Assembly: GCA_903897565.1 (NCBI GenBank) | Contig: CAIUCF010000383.1 | Location: 1-7,119 of the forward strand | Length of the DNA stretch: 7,119 nucleotides | Direction: 5' to 3' | Source of the DNA: an uncultured Rhodospirillales bacterium | GTDB lineage: Bacteria > Pseudomonadota > Alphaproteobacteria > ATCC43930 > CGMCC-115725 | Shown: piece after piece, positions 1-4,775 of the stretch | How positions within the stretch are numbered: the first letter of the stretch is position 1 | Layout of the letters: each line of letters begins with the position of its first letter | Notes under the pieces: model-generated | Seen by the model: only the letters and a program-made list of their open reading frames with translations | Databases searched by the model: none | What the model was told of the DNA's origin: nothing | Program-made: the position numbers and the translations under genes

Positions 1-319
1 CGGCGCCGACCACCTGGTTGAGGGTCAGCGAGCTGGCATTCGGCTGGTTGATGGTGACGGTGTTGCCGGCCCCGATCGAGAAGCTCTGCCAGTTGATGGC
101 GGTGCGGTCCGTCGCGGTGGTGACGTCGAGGCTGCCGGGGATATTGGATTTGATCGTCGCGGCACCGACGACGACCGTGCCGCCTTGGGGAAGGACGTTG
201 GTATCGGCGCGGGCGATAAAGGGGTAGGAGACCGCGGCGAGACCGGCAAGGGAGACGACGAGCGCCGTGCTGTCGAGCAGCCTGCCAGCATAGCGGGATC
301 GCGCGGATGTGCGTGCCAT
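1..319 (-). CDS. Filamentous-haemagglutinin/TpsA-type secreted exoprotein, N-terminal part (cut by left window edge)
   Basis: The minus-strand frame is open from an ATG at 319-317 to the window edge and gives 106 residues without a stop. A purine-rich stretch (GGGGG) lies about eight bases upstream of the ATG. Residues 1-38 look like a signal peptide: a basic start (Arg3, Arg7, Arg9, Arg13), a hydrophobic core at about 18-36, and an Ala-Arg-Ala cleavage site before Asp39. The mature start contains LPQGGTVVVG and then AINWQSFSIG (74-83), followed by NTVTINQPN and LNQVVG. This matches the conserved beginning of the two-partner-secretion (TPS) domain, also called the filamentous haemagglutinin N-terminal domain. 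Such proteins cross the inner membrane by Sec and the outer membrane through a TpsB partner, and are usually adhesins, toxins or surface proteins. Only the secretion module is visible, so the effector function cannot be told. The gene lies downstream of the PTS operon on the same strand but 361 bases away, so it probably has its own promoter. Confidence 0.85.
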   Translation of the reverse strand, partial: MARTSARSRYAGRLLDSTALVVSLAGLAAVSYPFIARADTNVLPQGGTVVVGAATIKSNIPGSLDVTTATDRTAINWQSFSIGAGNTVTINQPNASSLTLNQVVGA

Positions 320-348
320 TCAAACCCCCAAATTGACCGGCCCGAACT

Positions 349-366
349 GGTGAGTACCCCCTCACC
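349..366 (-). repeat. Small inverted repeat in the presumed leader of the exoprotein gene
   Basis: GGTGAG at 349-354 and CTCACC at 361-366 are perfectly complementary six-base arms separated by six bases (TACCCC). A second small palindrome, GCGTTCAACGC at 371-381, lies just upstream in the direction of transcription. The first repeat is about 30 bases upstream of the ATG at 319, so it would fold in the leader RNA or could be an operator half-site pair. Short GC-rich arms can occur by chance in this base composition, so function is a guess. Confidence 0.4.
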
Positions 367-540
367 CGCCGCGTTCAACGCAGCATCCGGCCACACCTCT
401 CCCCATGATGAATGGAGTTAACAGAGCGTATACCATATTGCCGCACCCGAGCCAGCCCCCGCGGTGCCGAGAATCCGCAAATTAGTACGGAGTTTCATGG
501 GGTCGGGGATGGGCGGGGAGCTATGACCGGCACCCTCGCG

Positions 541-667
541 ATCCCCCACCTCACCCGACCCCTCCGCCCGCGGAGGCGGAGAGGAGTAGGAGTCCAGATT
601 TTTAAGAGAGGGCTCAGTTCTCGCGCCATCCCGGGGGGTGGAGAGGGTCAGGGTGAGGCGGGGGAAT
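541..667. repeat. Long imperfect inverted repeat (REP/MITE-like) after the PTS operon
   Basis: The left arm (about 541-568) begins CCCCCACCTCACCCGACCCC. The right arm (about 639-667), read on the minus strand, begins ATTCCCCCGCCTCACCCTGA and continues CCCTCTCCACC. The arms match over nearly 28 bases with a few mismatches and one- or two-base gaps, around a centre of about 70 bases. Inside are a perfect hairpin, CCTCCG-cccg-CGGAGG (561-576), and a nearly perfect one around CCCGGG (627-640). The right arm starts 14 bases after the Enzyme I stop codon. Palindromes of the type CCCTCACCCTGACCCTCTCC with matching GAGAGGGTCAGGGTGAGG are familiar as dispersed intergenic repeats in GC-rich proteobacteria, so I read this as such an element. 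It may also act as a factor-dependent transcription end or mRNA stabiliser. No U-tract follows in the minus direction, so it is not a classical intrinsic terminator. Confidence 0.6.
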
Positions 668-680
668 CCCGGCGCCTGCG

Positions 681-2477
681 CTACACCTGCGCCTGGTCCA
701 GCATCATCGCGATGTGGCGCTCGTCGGGCTCGCGCATGACGGCGGCGGCGAAGGATTGGGCGGCGCCCAGGGTCATGCGGCGGACGCGCTGCTTGACGCG
801 GAGCAGGCTCGAGGGCGCCATCGACAGCGAGCGGATGCCGAGGCCGACCAGCAGCGGCGTGAAGCGCGGGTCGCCGGCGACCTCGCCGCAGACGCTGACC
901 GGGATGTTGCTGTGGCGGGCGGCCTCGGCCGAGAACGGGATCAGGCGCAGCACCGCGGGATGCAGCGGGTTGTAGAGATGGGCGACCTGCTCGTCGCAGC
1001 GATCGATCGCCAGGGTGTACTGCGTCAGATCGTTGGTGCCGATCGAGAAGAAATCGCTGACCGCGCCCAGAGCGTTGGCGGCAAGCGCAGCACCCGGGAC
1101 CTCGATCATGATGCCGAGCGGCGGCAGCTTCGCCGCGACCTGGGCGCCCTCGCGGCGCATGTCCTGGTGGACACGCTCGAGCAGGGCCCGGGCCTCCATG
1201 ATCTCCTGCCGGTTCGAGATCATCGGCAGCATGATGCGGATCGGGCCATGCGATCCGGCGCGCAGAATGGCGCGAAAATGGGTCTCGAGCAGCGCCGGAT
1301 GCTTCAGGGTCAGGCGGATCGCGCGCAGGCCGAGCGCCGGGTTGACCGAGTCGCCGACCAGGGATTTCAGGCTGTCGGCGATCTTGTCGCCGCCGATATC
1401 GAGGGTGCGGATCGTCACCGGACGGCCGGCCATGCCCTTCACCACTGCGGAGAGCGCCGCGGCCTGCTCGTCCTCGGTCGGCTGGTGCTCGCGGTTCATG
1501 AACAGGAATTCGGTGCGCACCAGACCGACGCCGCTGGCGCCGTCTTCCAGCGCCAGGGCGAGTTCGCGCGGCTGTTCGGAGTTGAGATTGGCTTCGAGCG
1601 TGATCTCGACGCCGTCGCGGGTCACCGAGGGCAGGTTGCGCAGACGGACCAGGTCGCGATGCTCGCGCGCCGCCAGCACGCGCCGCGCCTCGACCAGGGC
1701 CAGGGTCTCGGCATTGGGGTTGATGGTGATGGTGCCGGCCGAGCCGTCGACCAGGATCTGGTCGCCGGGCAGCACCTGATGCAGCAGCTCGATGCAGCCG
1801 AGCACGGCGGGAATCCCGAGCGCGCGGGCGACGATCGCGGTGTGGCTCTCGGCGCCGCCGAGCACGGTGGCGAAGGCGGCGATGCGCCCGGGATCGATAT
1901 TGGCGGCTTCGGCCGGGCTCAGCTCCTCGGCCAGCACCACGGTGCCGGCCGGCAGGGTGTTGATCGACAGCACCGGCGCGTCGGTGAGATTTCGGGTCAG
2001 CCGGCCGGCGACGATGCGGATATCGTCGAACCGCGCGGCGAGATAGGCGTCGTCCATCAGCGCAAAGGCTTCGGAGATCGCCTGCAGTTCGTGGCGTATC
2101 GCGGCTTCGGCGTTGATGCCTTCGCGCTGGATACGGCCGCTGACGCCGCGCAACAGCCGCGATTTCGACAGCATGCCGAGATGGGCGTCGACGAGGAAGC
2201 CGACTTCCTGGCCCGCCGGCGCCGGCAGGGTCGCGGATTTGAGCTTCAGCTTCTCGAGTTGCTGCCGACTGGCTTCGACGGCCCGCTCGAAACGATCGAC
2301 TTCGGGGCCGATCTGGTCGGGCTGGAGGCTGATCTCGGGAACCGGCAGGCTCGAGGCATCCGGCATCCAGGCGGGGCCGAGCGCGAAGCCGGGCGACACG
2401 CCCAATCCGACGAGCACCCGTTCGGGCCGCGGGCCCGCGATGTTGTCAGAAGAGAGCGGCGGCTCAATCCTGCTCAT
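681..2477 (-). CDS. ptsP: PTS Enzyme I (phosphoenolpyruvate-protein phosphotransferase), without GAF domain
   Basis: This 598-residue cytoplasmic enzyme takes phosphate from phosphoenolpyruvate onto a histidine and passes it to HPr. The N-terminal HPr-binding/phosphohistidine region covers about residues 20-250, with the active-site motif GGAESHTAIVAR (207-218, His212). The C-terminal PEP-binding barrel covers about 285-580, with LVRTEFLFMNRE (319-330, Arg321), IRTLDIGGDK (356-365), GIMIEVPGA (455-463), SIGTNDLTQYTLAIDR (478-493) and the catalytic Cys530 in VCGEVAGD. All expected catalytic residues are present. The length fits a classical Enzyme I; there is no N-terminal GAF sensor domain as in nitrogen-PTS EI (PtsP in the strict sense), so ptsI would be an equally fair name. 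The ATG at 2477 lies inside the end of ptsH (14-base overlap) with no clear Shine-Dalgarno sequence, which suggests translational coupling. It is the last gene of the operon. Confidence 0.97.
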   Translation of the reverse strand: MSRIEPPLSSDNIAGPRPERVLVGLGVSPGFALGPAWMPDASSLPVPEISLQPDQIGPEVDRFERAVEASRQQLEKLKLKSATLPAPAGQEVGFLVDAHLGMLSKSRLLRGVSGRIQREGINAEAAIRHELQAISEAFALMDDAYLAARFDDIRIVAGRLTRNLTDAPVLSINTLPAGTVVLAEELSPAEAANIDPGRIAAFATVLGGAESHTAIVARALGIPAVLGCIELLHQVLPGDQILVDGSAGTITINPNAETLALVEARRVLAAREHRDLVRLRNLPSVTRDGVEITLEANLNSEQPRELALALEDGASGVGLVRTEFLFMNREHQPTEDEQAAALSAVVKGMAGRPVTIRTLDIGGDKIADSLKSLVGDSVNPALGLRAIRLTLKHPALLETHFRAILRAGSHGPIRIMLPMISNRQEIMEARALLERVHQDMRREGAQVAAKLPPLGIMIEVPGAALAANALGAVSDFFSIGTNDLTQYTLAIDRCDEQVAHLYNPLHPAVLRLIPFSAEAARHSNIPVSVCGEVAGDPRFTPLLVGLGIRSLSMAPSSLLRVKQRVRRMTLGAAQSFAAAVMREPDERHIAMMLDQAQV

Positions 2478-2757
2478 AAAAGCCGCTGTTGACGAGCTCG
2501 GCCATGGCGTCGATCGCGGCTTGTGCGTCCGCGCCGGTCGCGCGAAGCTCGATCGTGCTGCCGATCGAGGCCGCCAGCATCATCAGCCCCATGATCGAGC
2601 GGCCGCTGACGATGCTACCGTTCTTGGCGACCTTGAGATCGGCATCGAAGGTATCGGCGAGCTTGACGAATTTCGCGGCGGCGCGGGCGTGGAGGCCGCG
2701 CTTGTTGCAGATGGTGACCATTCGCCGCACCGGGGTTTCGCTGCTCTCGACACTCAT
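2464..2757 (-). CDS. ptsH: HPr-family phosphocarrier protein
   Basis: This 97-residue cytoplasmic carrier relays phosphate from Enzyme I to the EIIA encoded just upstream. The active-site motif GLHARAA (21-27) contains the phosphorylated His23. The second regulatory site, SGRSIMGLMMLAA (51-63), contains Ser54, 31 residues after the histidine, exactly the spacing of His15 and Ser46 in classical HPr. Retention of this serine fits the presence of hprK in the same cluster. Compared with HPr of about 85-90 residues it has a short N-terminal extension. The frame stays open upstream to 2931, but that part overlaps the EIIA gene and shows no HPr homology, so I start at the ATG at 2757. ATG at 2721 (Met13) or a GTG at residue 10 are alternatives. 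No strong ribosome binding site is visible; a GGAG lies rather far upstream. The last 14 bases overlap the start of Enzyme I. Confidence 0.95.
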   Translation of the reverse strand: MSVESSETPVRRMVTICNKRGLHARAAAKFVKLADTFDADLKVAKNGSIVSGRSIMGLMMLAASIGSTIELRATGADAQAAIDAMAELVNSGFYEQD

Positions 2758-2779
2758 TGCCTGGGGATTTCCGATCTCC

Positions 2780-2799
2780 GGCGCCTCGGGGACGGCGCC
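2780..2799 (-). repeat. GC hairpin between the EIIA and HPr genes
   Basis: GGCGCC at 2780-2785 and again at 2794-2799 can pair with each other across an eight-base loop (TCGGGGAC). It sits in the 61-base gap between the EIIA stop and the HPr start. No run of T follows in the minus direction, so it is unlikely to end transcription; it could set relative mRNA levels or protect an mRNA end. GGCGCC is itself palindromic and common in GC-rich DNA, so chance is possible. Confidence 0.35.
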
Positions 2800-2818
2800 C
2801 TTGCTTGGGTTCAGAGGA

Positions 2819-3226
2819 TCAGTTGCGGGTCTCGGCGAGCAGCTGCGAGGCGACGTTGATGTATTTGCGCCCGGCCTCCTGCGCGCTGACCACGGCGGCG
2901 GTGAGGCCTTCGGTCTGCCGCGTGCTGGCAAGCTTGATCAGCATCGGCAGATTGATTCCGGCGATCACCTCGACCCGGGAGCGCTCCATCACCGAGATCG
3001 CGAGGTTGGAGGGCGTGCCGCCGAACATGTCGGTCAGGATCACGACCCCCTGGCCTTCATCGACATGGGTGATCGCGTCGAGGATATCCTGGCGTCGTCG
3101 CTCCATATCGTCGTCCGGGCCGATGCAGATCGCGGAGATTTGGCTCTGCGGCCCCACCACATGCTCCAGCGCCGCGATGAACTCGGCCGCAAGGCGCCCA
3201 TGGGTGACTAAAACCATGCCAATCAT
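2819..3226 (-). CDS. manX: PTS mannose-family EIIA domain protein
   Basis: This 135-residue single-domain protein belongs to the mannose/fructose/sorbose EIIA family. It accepts phosphate from HPr on a histidine. His9 in GMVLVTHGRLA (3-13) corresponds to the active-site His10 of E. coli ManX, and VVILTDMFGGTPSN (61-74) is the other family hallmark around the active-site pocket. Residues 84-105 (RVEVIAGINLPMLIKLASTRQT) match the family pattern after that site. There is no EIIB domain on the same chain and no EIIB, EIIC or EIID gene nearby, so it is probably a terminal phosphate acceptor with a regulatory rather than transport role, as in other alphaproteobacteria, where it is sometimes called PtsM. 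The ATG at 3226 has a good ribosome binding site, GAAGGA, six bases upstream (3233-3238). It lies 91 bases downstream of rapZ and 61 upstream of ptsH. Confidence 0.95.
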   Translation of the reverse strand: MIGMVLVTHGRLAAEFIAALEHVVGPQSQISAICIGPDDDMERRRQDILDAITHVDEGQGVVILTDMFGGTPSNLAISVMERSRVEVIAGINLPMLIKLASTRQTEGLTAAVVSAQEAGRKYINVASQLLAETRN

Positions 3227-3232
3227 CGATCA

Positions 3233-3238
3233 TCCTTC
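3233..3238 (-). promoter_or_regulatory. Ribosome binding site of the EIIA gene
   Basis: On the minus strand this reads GAAGGA, six bases from the ATG at 3226. It is among the clearest Shine-Dalgarno sequences in the cluster and fixes the EIIA start. It suggests that translation of the EIIA-HPr-EI block starts independently of rapZ. Confidence 0.7.
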
Positions 3239-3279
3239 AATGTGCAGTCCGCCGTCGCGAGGAGGGCCGGGTAGGAGGA

Positions 3280-3310
3280 ATTATGAGGAAACACGTGAAT
3301 TCTCGGTCAT
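3280..3310 (-). promoter_or_regulatory. Weak promoter candidate upstream of the EIIA gene
   Basis: In the 91-base gap between rapZ and the EIIA gene the minus strand carries CATAAT (3285-3280, one mismatch to TATAAT) and ATGACC (3310-3305, four of six matches to TTGACA), 19 bases apart. The -10 box is good; the spacing is long and the -35 box mediocre. If used, it would give the PTS block (EIIA, HPr, EI) a transcript separate from chvI-chvG-hprK-rapZ. The gap otherwise contains only the EIIA ribosome binding site. Confidence 0.25.
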
Positions 3311-3317
3311 GTGGCGT

Positions 3318-4295
3318 TCAAGTCTCGTCCAGCCCGGAGATTTCCGGCAATTCGCTTTGGTTCCGAAGGGCGGCATCCGCGAGGTCGCGATGGCCGATCA
3401 CGGCCGCCTGCCCGATCTCGCGCAGCCATTTCCCCAGGAGCTCCGTCACGAAGACCGAACGATGGCGGCCACCCGTACACCCGACCGCGATCGTAAGGTA
3501 GCTTTTTCCTTCGCGGTCGTAGCGCGGCAGCAGCGGGCCGAGCAGCGCCGTCAGCGCGGTCCAGAACGGAGCGAAGCTGGGGTCGCGGGCGATGAAGGCC
3601 CCCACGGGCGCATCGAGACCGGTGAGGTCGCGCAGCTCCATGTCGTAATGCGGATTGTCGAGAAAGCGCACGTCGAAGACCAGATCCGCCTCGCGCGGCA
3701 AGCCCATGCGGAACGAGAACGAGGTGACGAAGACGGACAGCGGCCGCCGGGTCTCGACGCCGAAATGGCCCTGAAGTATTCGCTTCAGGTCTGCCGTCCG
3801 CAGATCCGAGGTATCGAGGGTTACGTCCGCATACTGGCGCAATGGCATCAGGTAGCCCCGCTCCAGGACGATGCCGTCGATGACAGGGCGATCCCGCGCC
3901 AGGGGATGCAGCCGTCGCGTCTCGGTATAGCGGCGGGCGAGGATCTGGTCGTCGCAGTCGAGGAACAGCAGGCGGACGTCGAGCCAGTGGTTATCGGCCA
4001 GCGCTTCGATCTCCGCCTTGAGGCTGGCGACGTCGAAATCCCGGGTCCGGACATCGATCCCGATCGCCAGCGGCGTCACGATATCTTCTCGCGCCTGCAG
4101 CATCGACGACAGGAATGAAATCGGCAGGTTGTCGACCGCTTCGTAACCCATGTCTTCGAGGATCTTGAGCGAAGTGCTGCGGCCGGCGCCGGACATTCCG
4201 GTAACCAAGACCAGCCGGCGGCGACTCGCCGCGGCGGCATCGGTCGGGGGGGAAAGCTGCGCTGACGGGGCAGGGTCGCTCATGCGCTCCATCAT
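3318..4295 (-). CDS. rapZ: RNase adapter protein RapZ (YvcJ/YhbJ family, P-loop nucleotide-binding)
   Basis: In E. coli RapZ binds small RNAs such as GlmZ and presents them to RNase E, controlling glucosamine-6-phosphate synthesis; family members bind and hydrolyse nucleotides. In Alphaproteobacteria the partners are not well established. The N-terminal half has a P-loop, GMSGAGRST (33-41), then LEDMGYEAVDNLP (46-58) and a Walker B-like strand, VRLLFLDCDD (107-116). The C-terminal half has FDVRFLDNPHY (207-217) and GCTGGRHRSV (272-281), the conserved sugar-phosphate/RNA-binding region. The usual P-loop Lys is Arg39. From the ATG at 4295 it is 325 residues, with about 27 low-complexity residues before the conserved part. 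GGGAAGGG at 4300-4307 supports 4295 or the adjacent ATG at 4292; the ATG at 4283 is also possible. An in-frame TTG at 4334 is less likely. The start lies 57 bases after hprK, and the stop is 91 bases before the EIIA gene. Confidence 0.95.
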   Translation of the reverse strand: MMERMSDPAPSAQLSPPTDAAAASRRRLVLVTGMSGAGRSTSLKILEDMGYEAVDNLPISFLSSMLQAREDIVTPLAIGIDVRTRDFDVASLKAEIEALADNHWLDVRLLFLDCDDQILARRYTETRRLHPLARDRPVIDGIVLERGYLMPLRQYADVTLDTSDLRTADLKRILQGHFGVETRRPLSVFVTSFSFRMGLPREADLVFDVRFLDNPHYDMELRDLTGLDAPVGAFIARDPSFAPFWTALTALLGPLLPRYDREGKSYLTIAVGCTGGRHRSVFVTELLGKWLREIGQAAVIGHRDLADAALRNQSELPEISGLDET

Positions 4296-4299
4296 TATA

Positions 4300-4307
4300 C
4301 CCTTCCC
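4300..4307 (-). promoter_or_regulatory. Ribosome binding site of rapZ
   Basis: The minus strand reads GGGAAGGG here, four bases from the ATG at 4295 and seven from the ATG at 4292. It argues against the upstream in-frame TTG at 4334, which would place this site inside the coding region. Confidence 0.55.
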
Positions 4308-4341
4308 GGGTCGCGCGCTAGTTCGCGGTCGCAAAATCCGC

Positions 4342-4373
4342 TGACCGCCCGGTCAAATCTCGCCAATTGACCG
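4342..4373 (-). repeat. Overlapping inverted repeats at the hprK-rapZ junction
   Basis: TGACCG (4342-4347) pairs with CGGTCA (4350-4355), and the same CGGTCAA (4350-4356) pairs with TTGACCG (4367-4373) across ten bases. The middle copy is shared, so the two hairpins exclude each other. The hprK stop codon (4355-4353) lies within the shared arm. The element therefore spans the end of hprK and the beginning of the 57-base gap before rapZ. It could be an mRNA processing or stability element, a translation-sensitive switch, or a protein-binding site with a repeated TGACC half-site; the sequence alone does not decide. Confidence 0.45.
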
Positions 4374-4775
4374 CATGGCCGTGGTGATACGCAGCGGCCC
4401 GAGCCCATCCGCGGCGGCAAGGGGGAGAACCGGGGCGCGGATGTCGAGCAGGACCGTCGAGGCAAGATCTGGCAGGCGTTCGACCCGCGCCGGCGGCACG
4501 ATATCCACCACCAGGACCAGGCGGACCGCGAGCAGATAGGGGAGCCCGATCAGCCCGACACCGCGAACCTCCAGCAGACCGGCGAGCCGCTTCGGCGCGG
4601 CCATGACGAGAGCGCCAGAGCGTGCCTCGAGCTCGACCTGGTCGTCGCCGACCAGCAAGGCGCCGCGATCGATCAGCCCCAGGGCCAGGGTCGACTTGCC
4701 GGCGCCGGACGCGCCGCGGATCAGGATGCCGCGGCCATGCCAGGCGACGGCGGTCGCGTGGAGGCAGAGGGTCAC
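4353..4775 (-). CDS. hprK: HPr kinase/phosphorylase, short alphaproteobacterial form (C-terminal catalytic domain only)
   Basis: This 140-residue cytoplasmic enzyme phosphorylates HPr on its regulatory serine (here Ser54) and in many family members also removes that phosphate. The chain corresponds only to the C-terminal catalytic domain; the N-terminal domain of Firmicutes HprK (about 310 residues in total) is absent, as is normal in Alphaproteobacteria. His6 in LHATAVAW precedes the Walker A motif GASGAGKST (21-29, Lys27). LLVGDDQVEL (40-49) with Asp44/Asp45 and the HprK signature LLEVRGVGLIGLPY (67-80) follow. The start is a GTG at 4775-4773, overlapping the chvG stop codon in the sequence GTGA. 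No Shine-Dalgarno sequence is visible, which suggests translation by re-initiation after chvG. Its stop codon lies in an inverted-repeat cluster before rapZ. HprK links the ChvG/ChvI sensor genes to the downstream PTS relay. Confidence 0.95.
   Translation of the reverse strand: MTLCLHATAVAWHGRGILIRGASGAGKSTLALGLIDRGALLVGDDQVELEARSGALVMAAPKRLAGLLEVRGVGLIGLPYLLAVRLVLVVDIVPPARVERLPDLASTVLLDIRAPVLPLAAADGLGPLRITTAMRSIGEI

Larger units (their letters stand above)
320..680. other. Intergenic region between Enzyme I gene and exoprotein gene
   Basis: These 361 bases hold no convincing gene. Part of an open frame crosses it on the plus strand (412-975), but it runs antisense into Enzyme I and its translation is Arg/Ser/Pro-rich and resembles nothing I know. 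The half nearest Enzyme I contains a long imperfect inverted repeat (541-667). The half nearest the exoprotein gene contains two small inverted repeats (349-366 and 371-381) that would lie in that gene's leader. The exoprotein gene's promoter should be here. I looked for it on the minus strand around 480-400 (an AT-richer patch at 424-440 reads TATGGTATACG) but found no pair of -35 and -10 boxes good enough to call. Confidence 0.7.

Noticed and set aside
25..396. A 123-codon minus-strand open frame at the left end
   Set aside because: The Ser/Pro/Arg-rich translation resembles nothing, while another minus-strand frame over 1-319 encodes a signal peptide and TPS domain.
400..480. Sigma-70-type promoter for the exoprotein gene around TATGGTATACG (minus strand)
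   Set aside because: No -35 hexamer of acceptable match at 16-18 bases from either possible -10 box.
561..604. Intrinsic terminator on the plus strand: hairpin 561-576 followed by a T-run at 599-603
   Set aside because: The T-run is more than 20 bases from the stem and there is no plus-strand gene to end here.
412..975. A 187-codon plus-strand open frame covering the intergenic region and the end of Enzyme I
   Set aside because: It runs through the inverted repeat and antisense into Enzyme I; its composition is Arg/Ser-rich and no family is recognised.
714..2492. A 592-codon open frame on the plus strand across the whole Enzyme I gene
   Set aside because: It mirrors a strongly conserved enzyme on the other strand. 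The translation is dominated by Asp, Arg, Gly, Gln and Ala with no recognisable domain, as expected for an antisense shadow frame in GC-rich DNA.
2758..2931. N-terminal extension of HPr by 58 residues
   Set aside because: This part overlaps the EIIA gene in another frame and does not resemble HPr; the ATG at 2757 gives a normal HPr.
2757..4118. A 453-codon open frame on the plus strand from the HPr start through EIIA into rapZ
   Set aside because: It crosses three gene ends on the other strand and a non-coding gap, and has no recognisable motif; a chance frame from high GC content.
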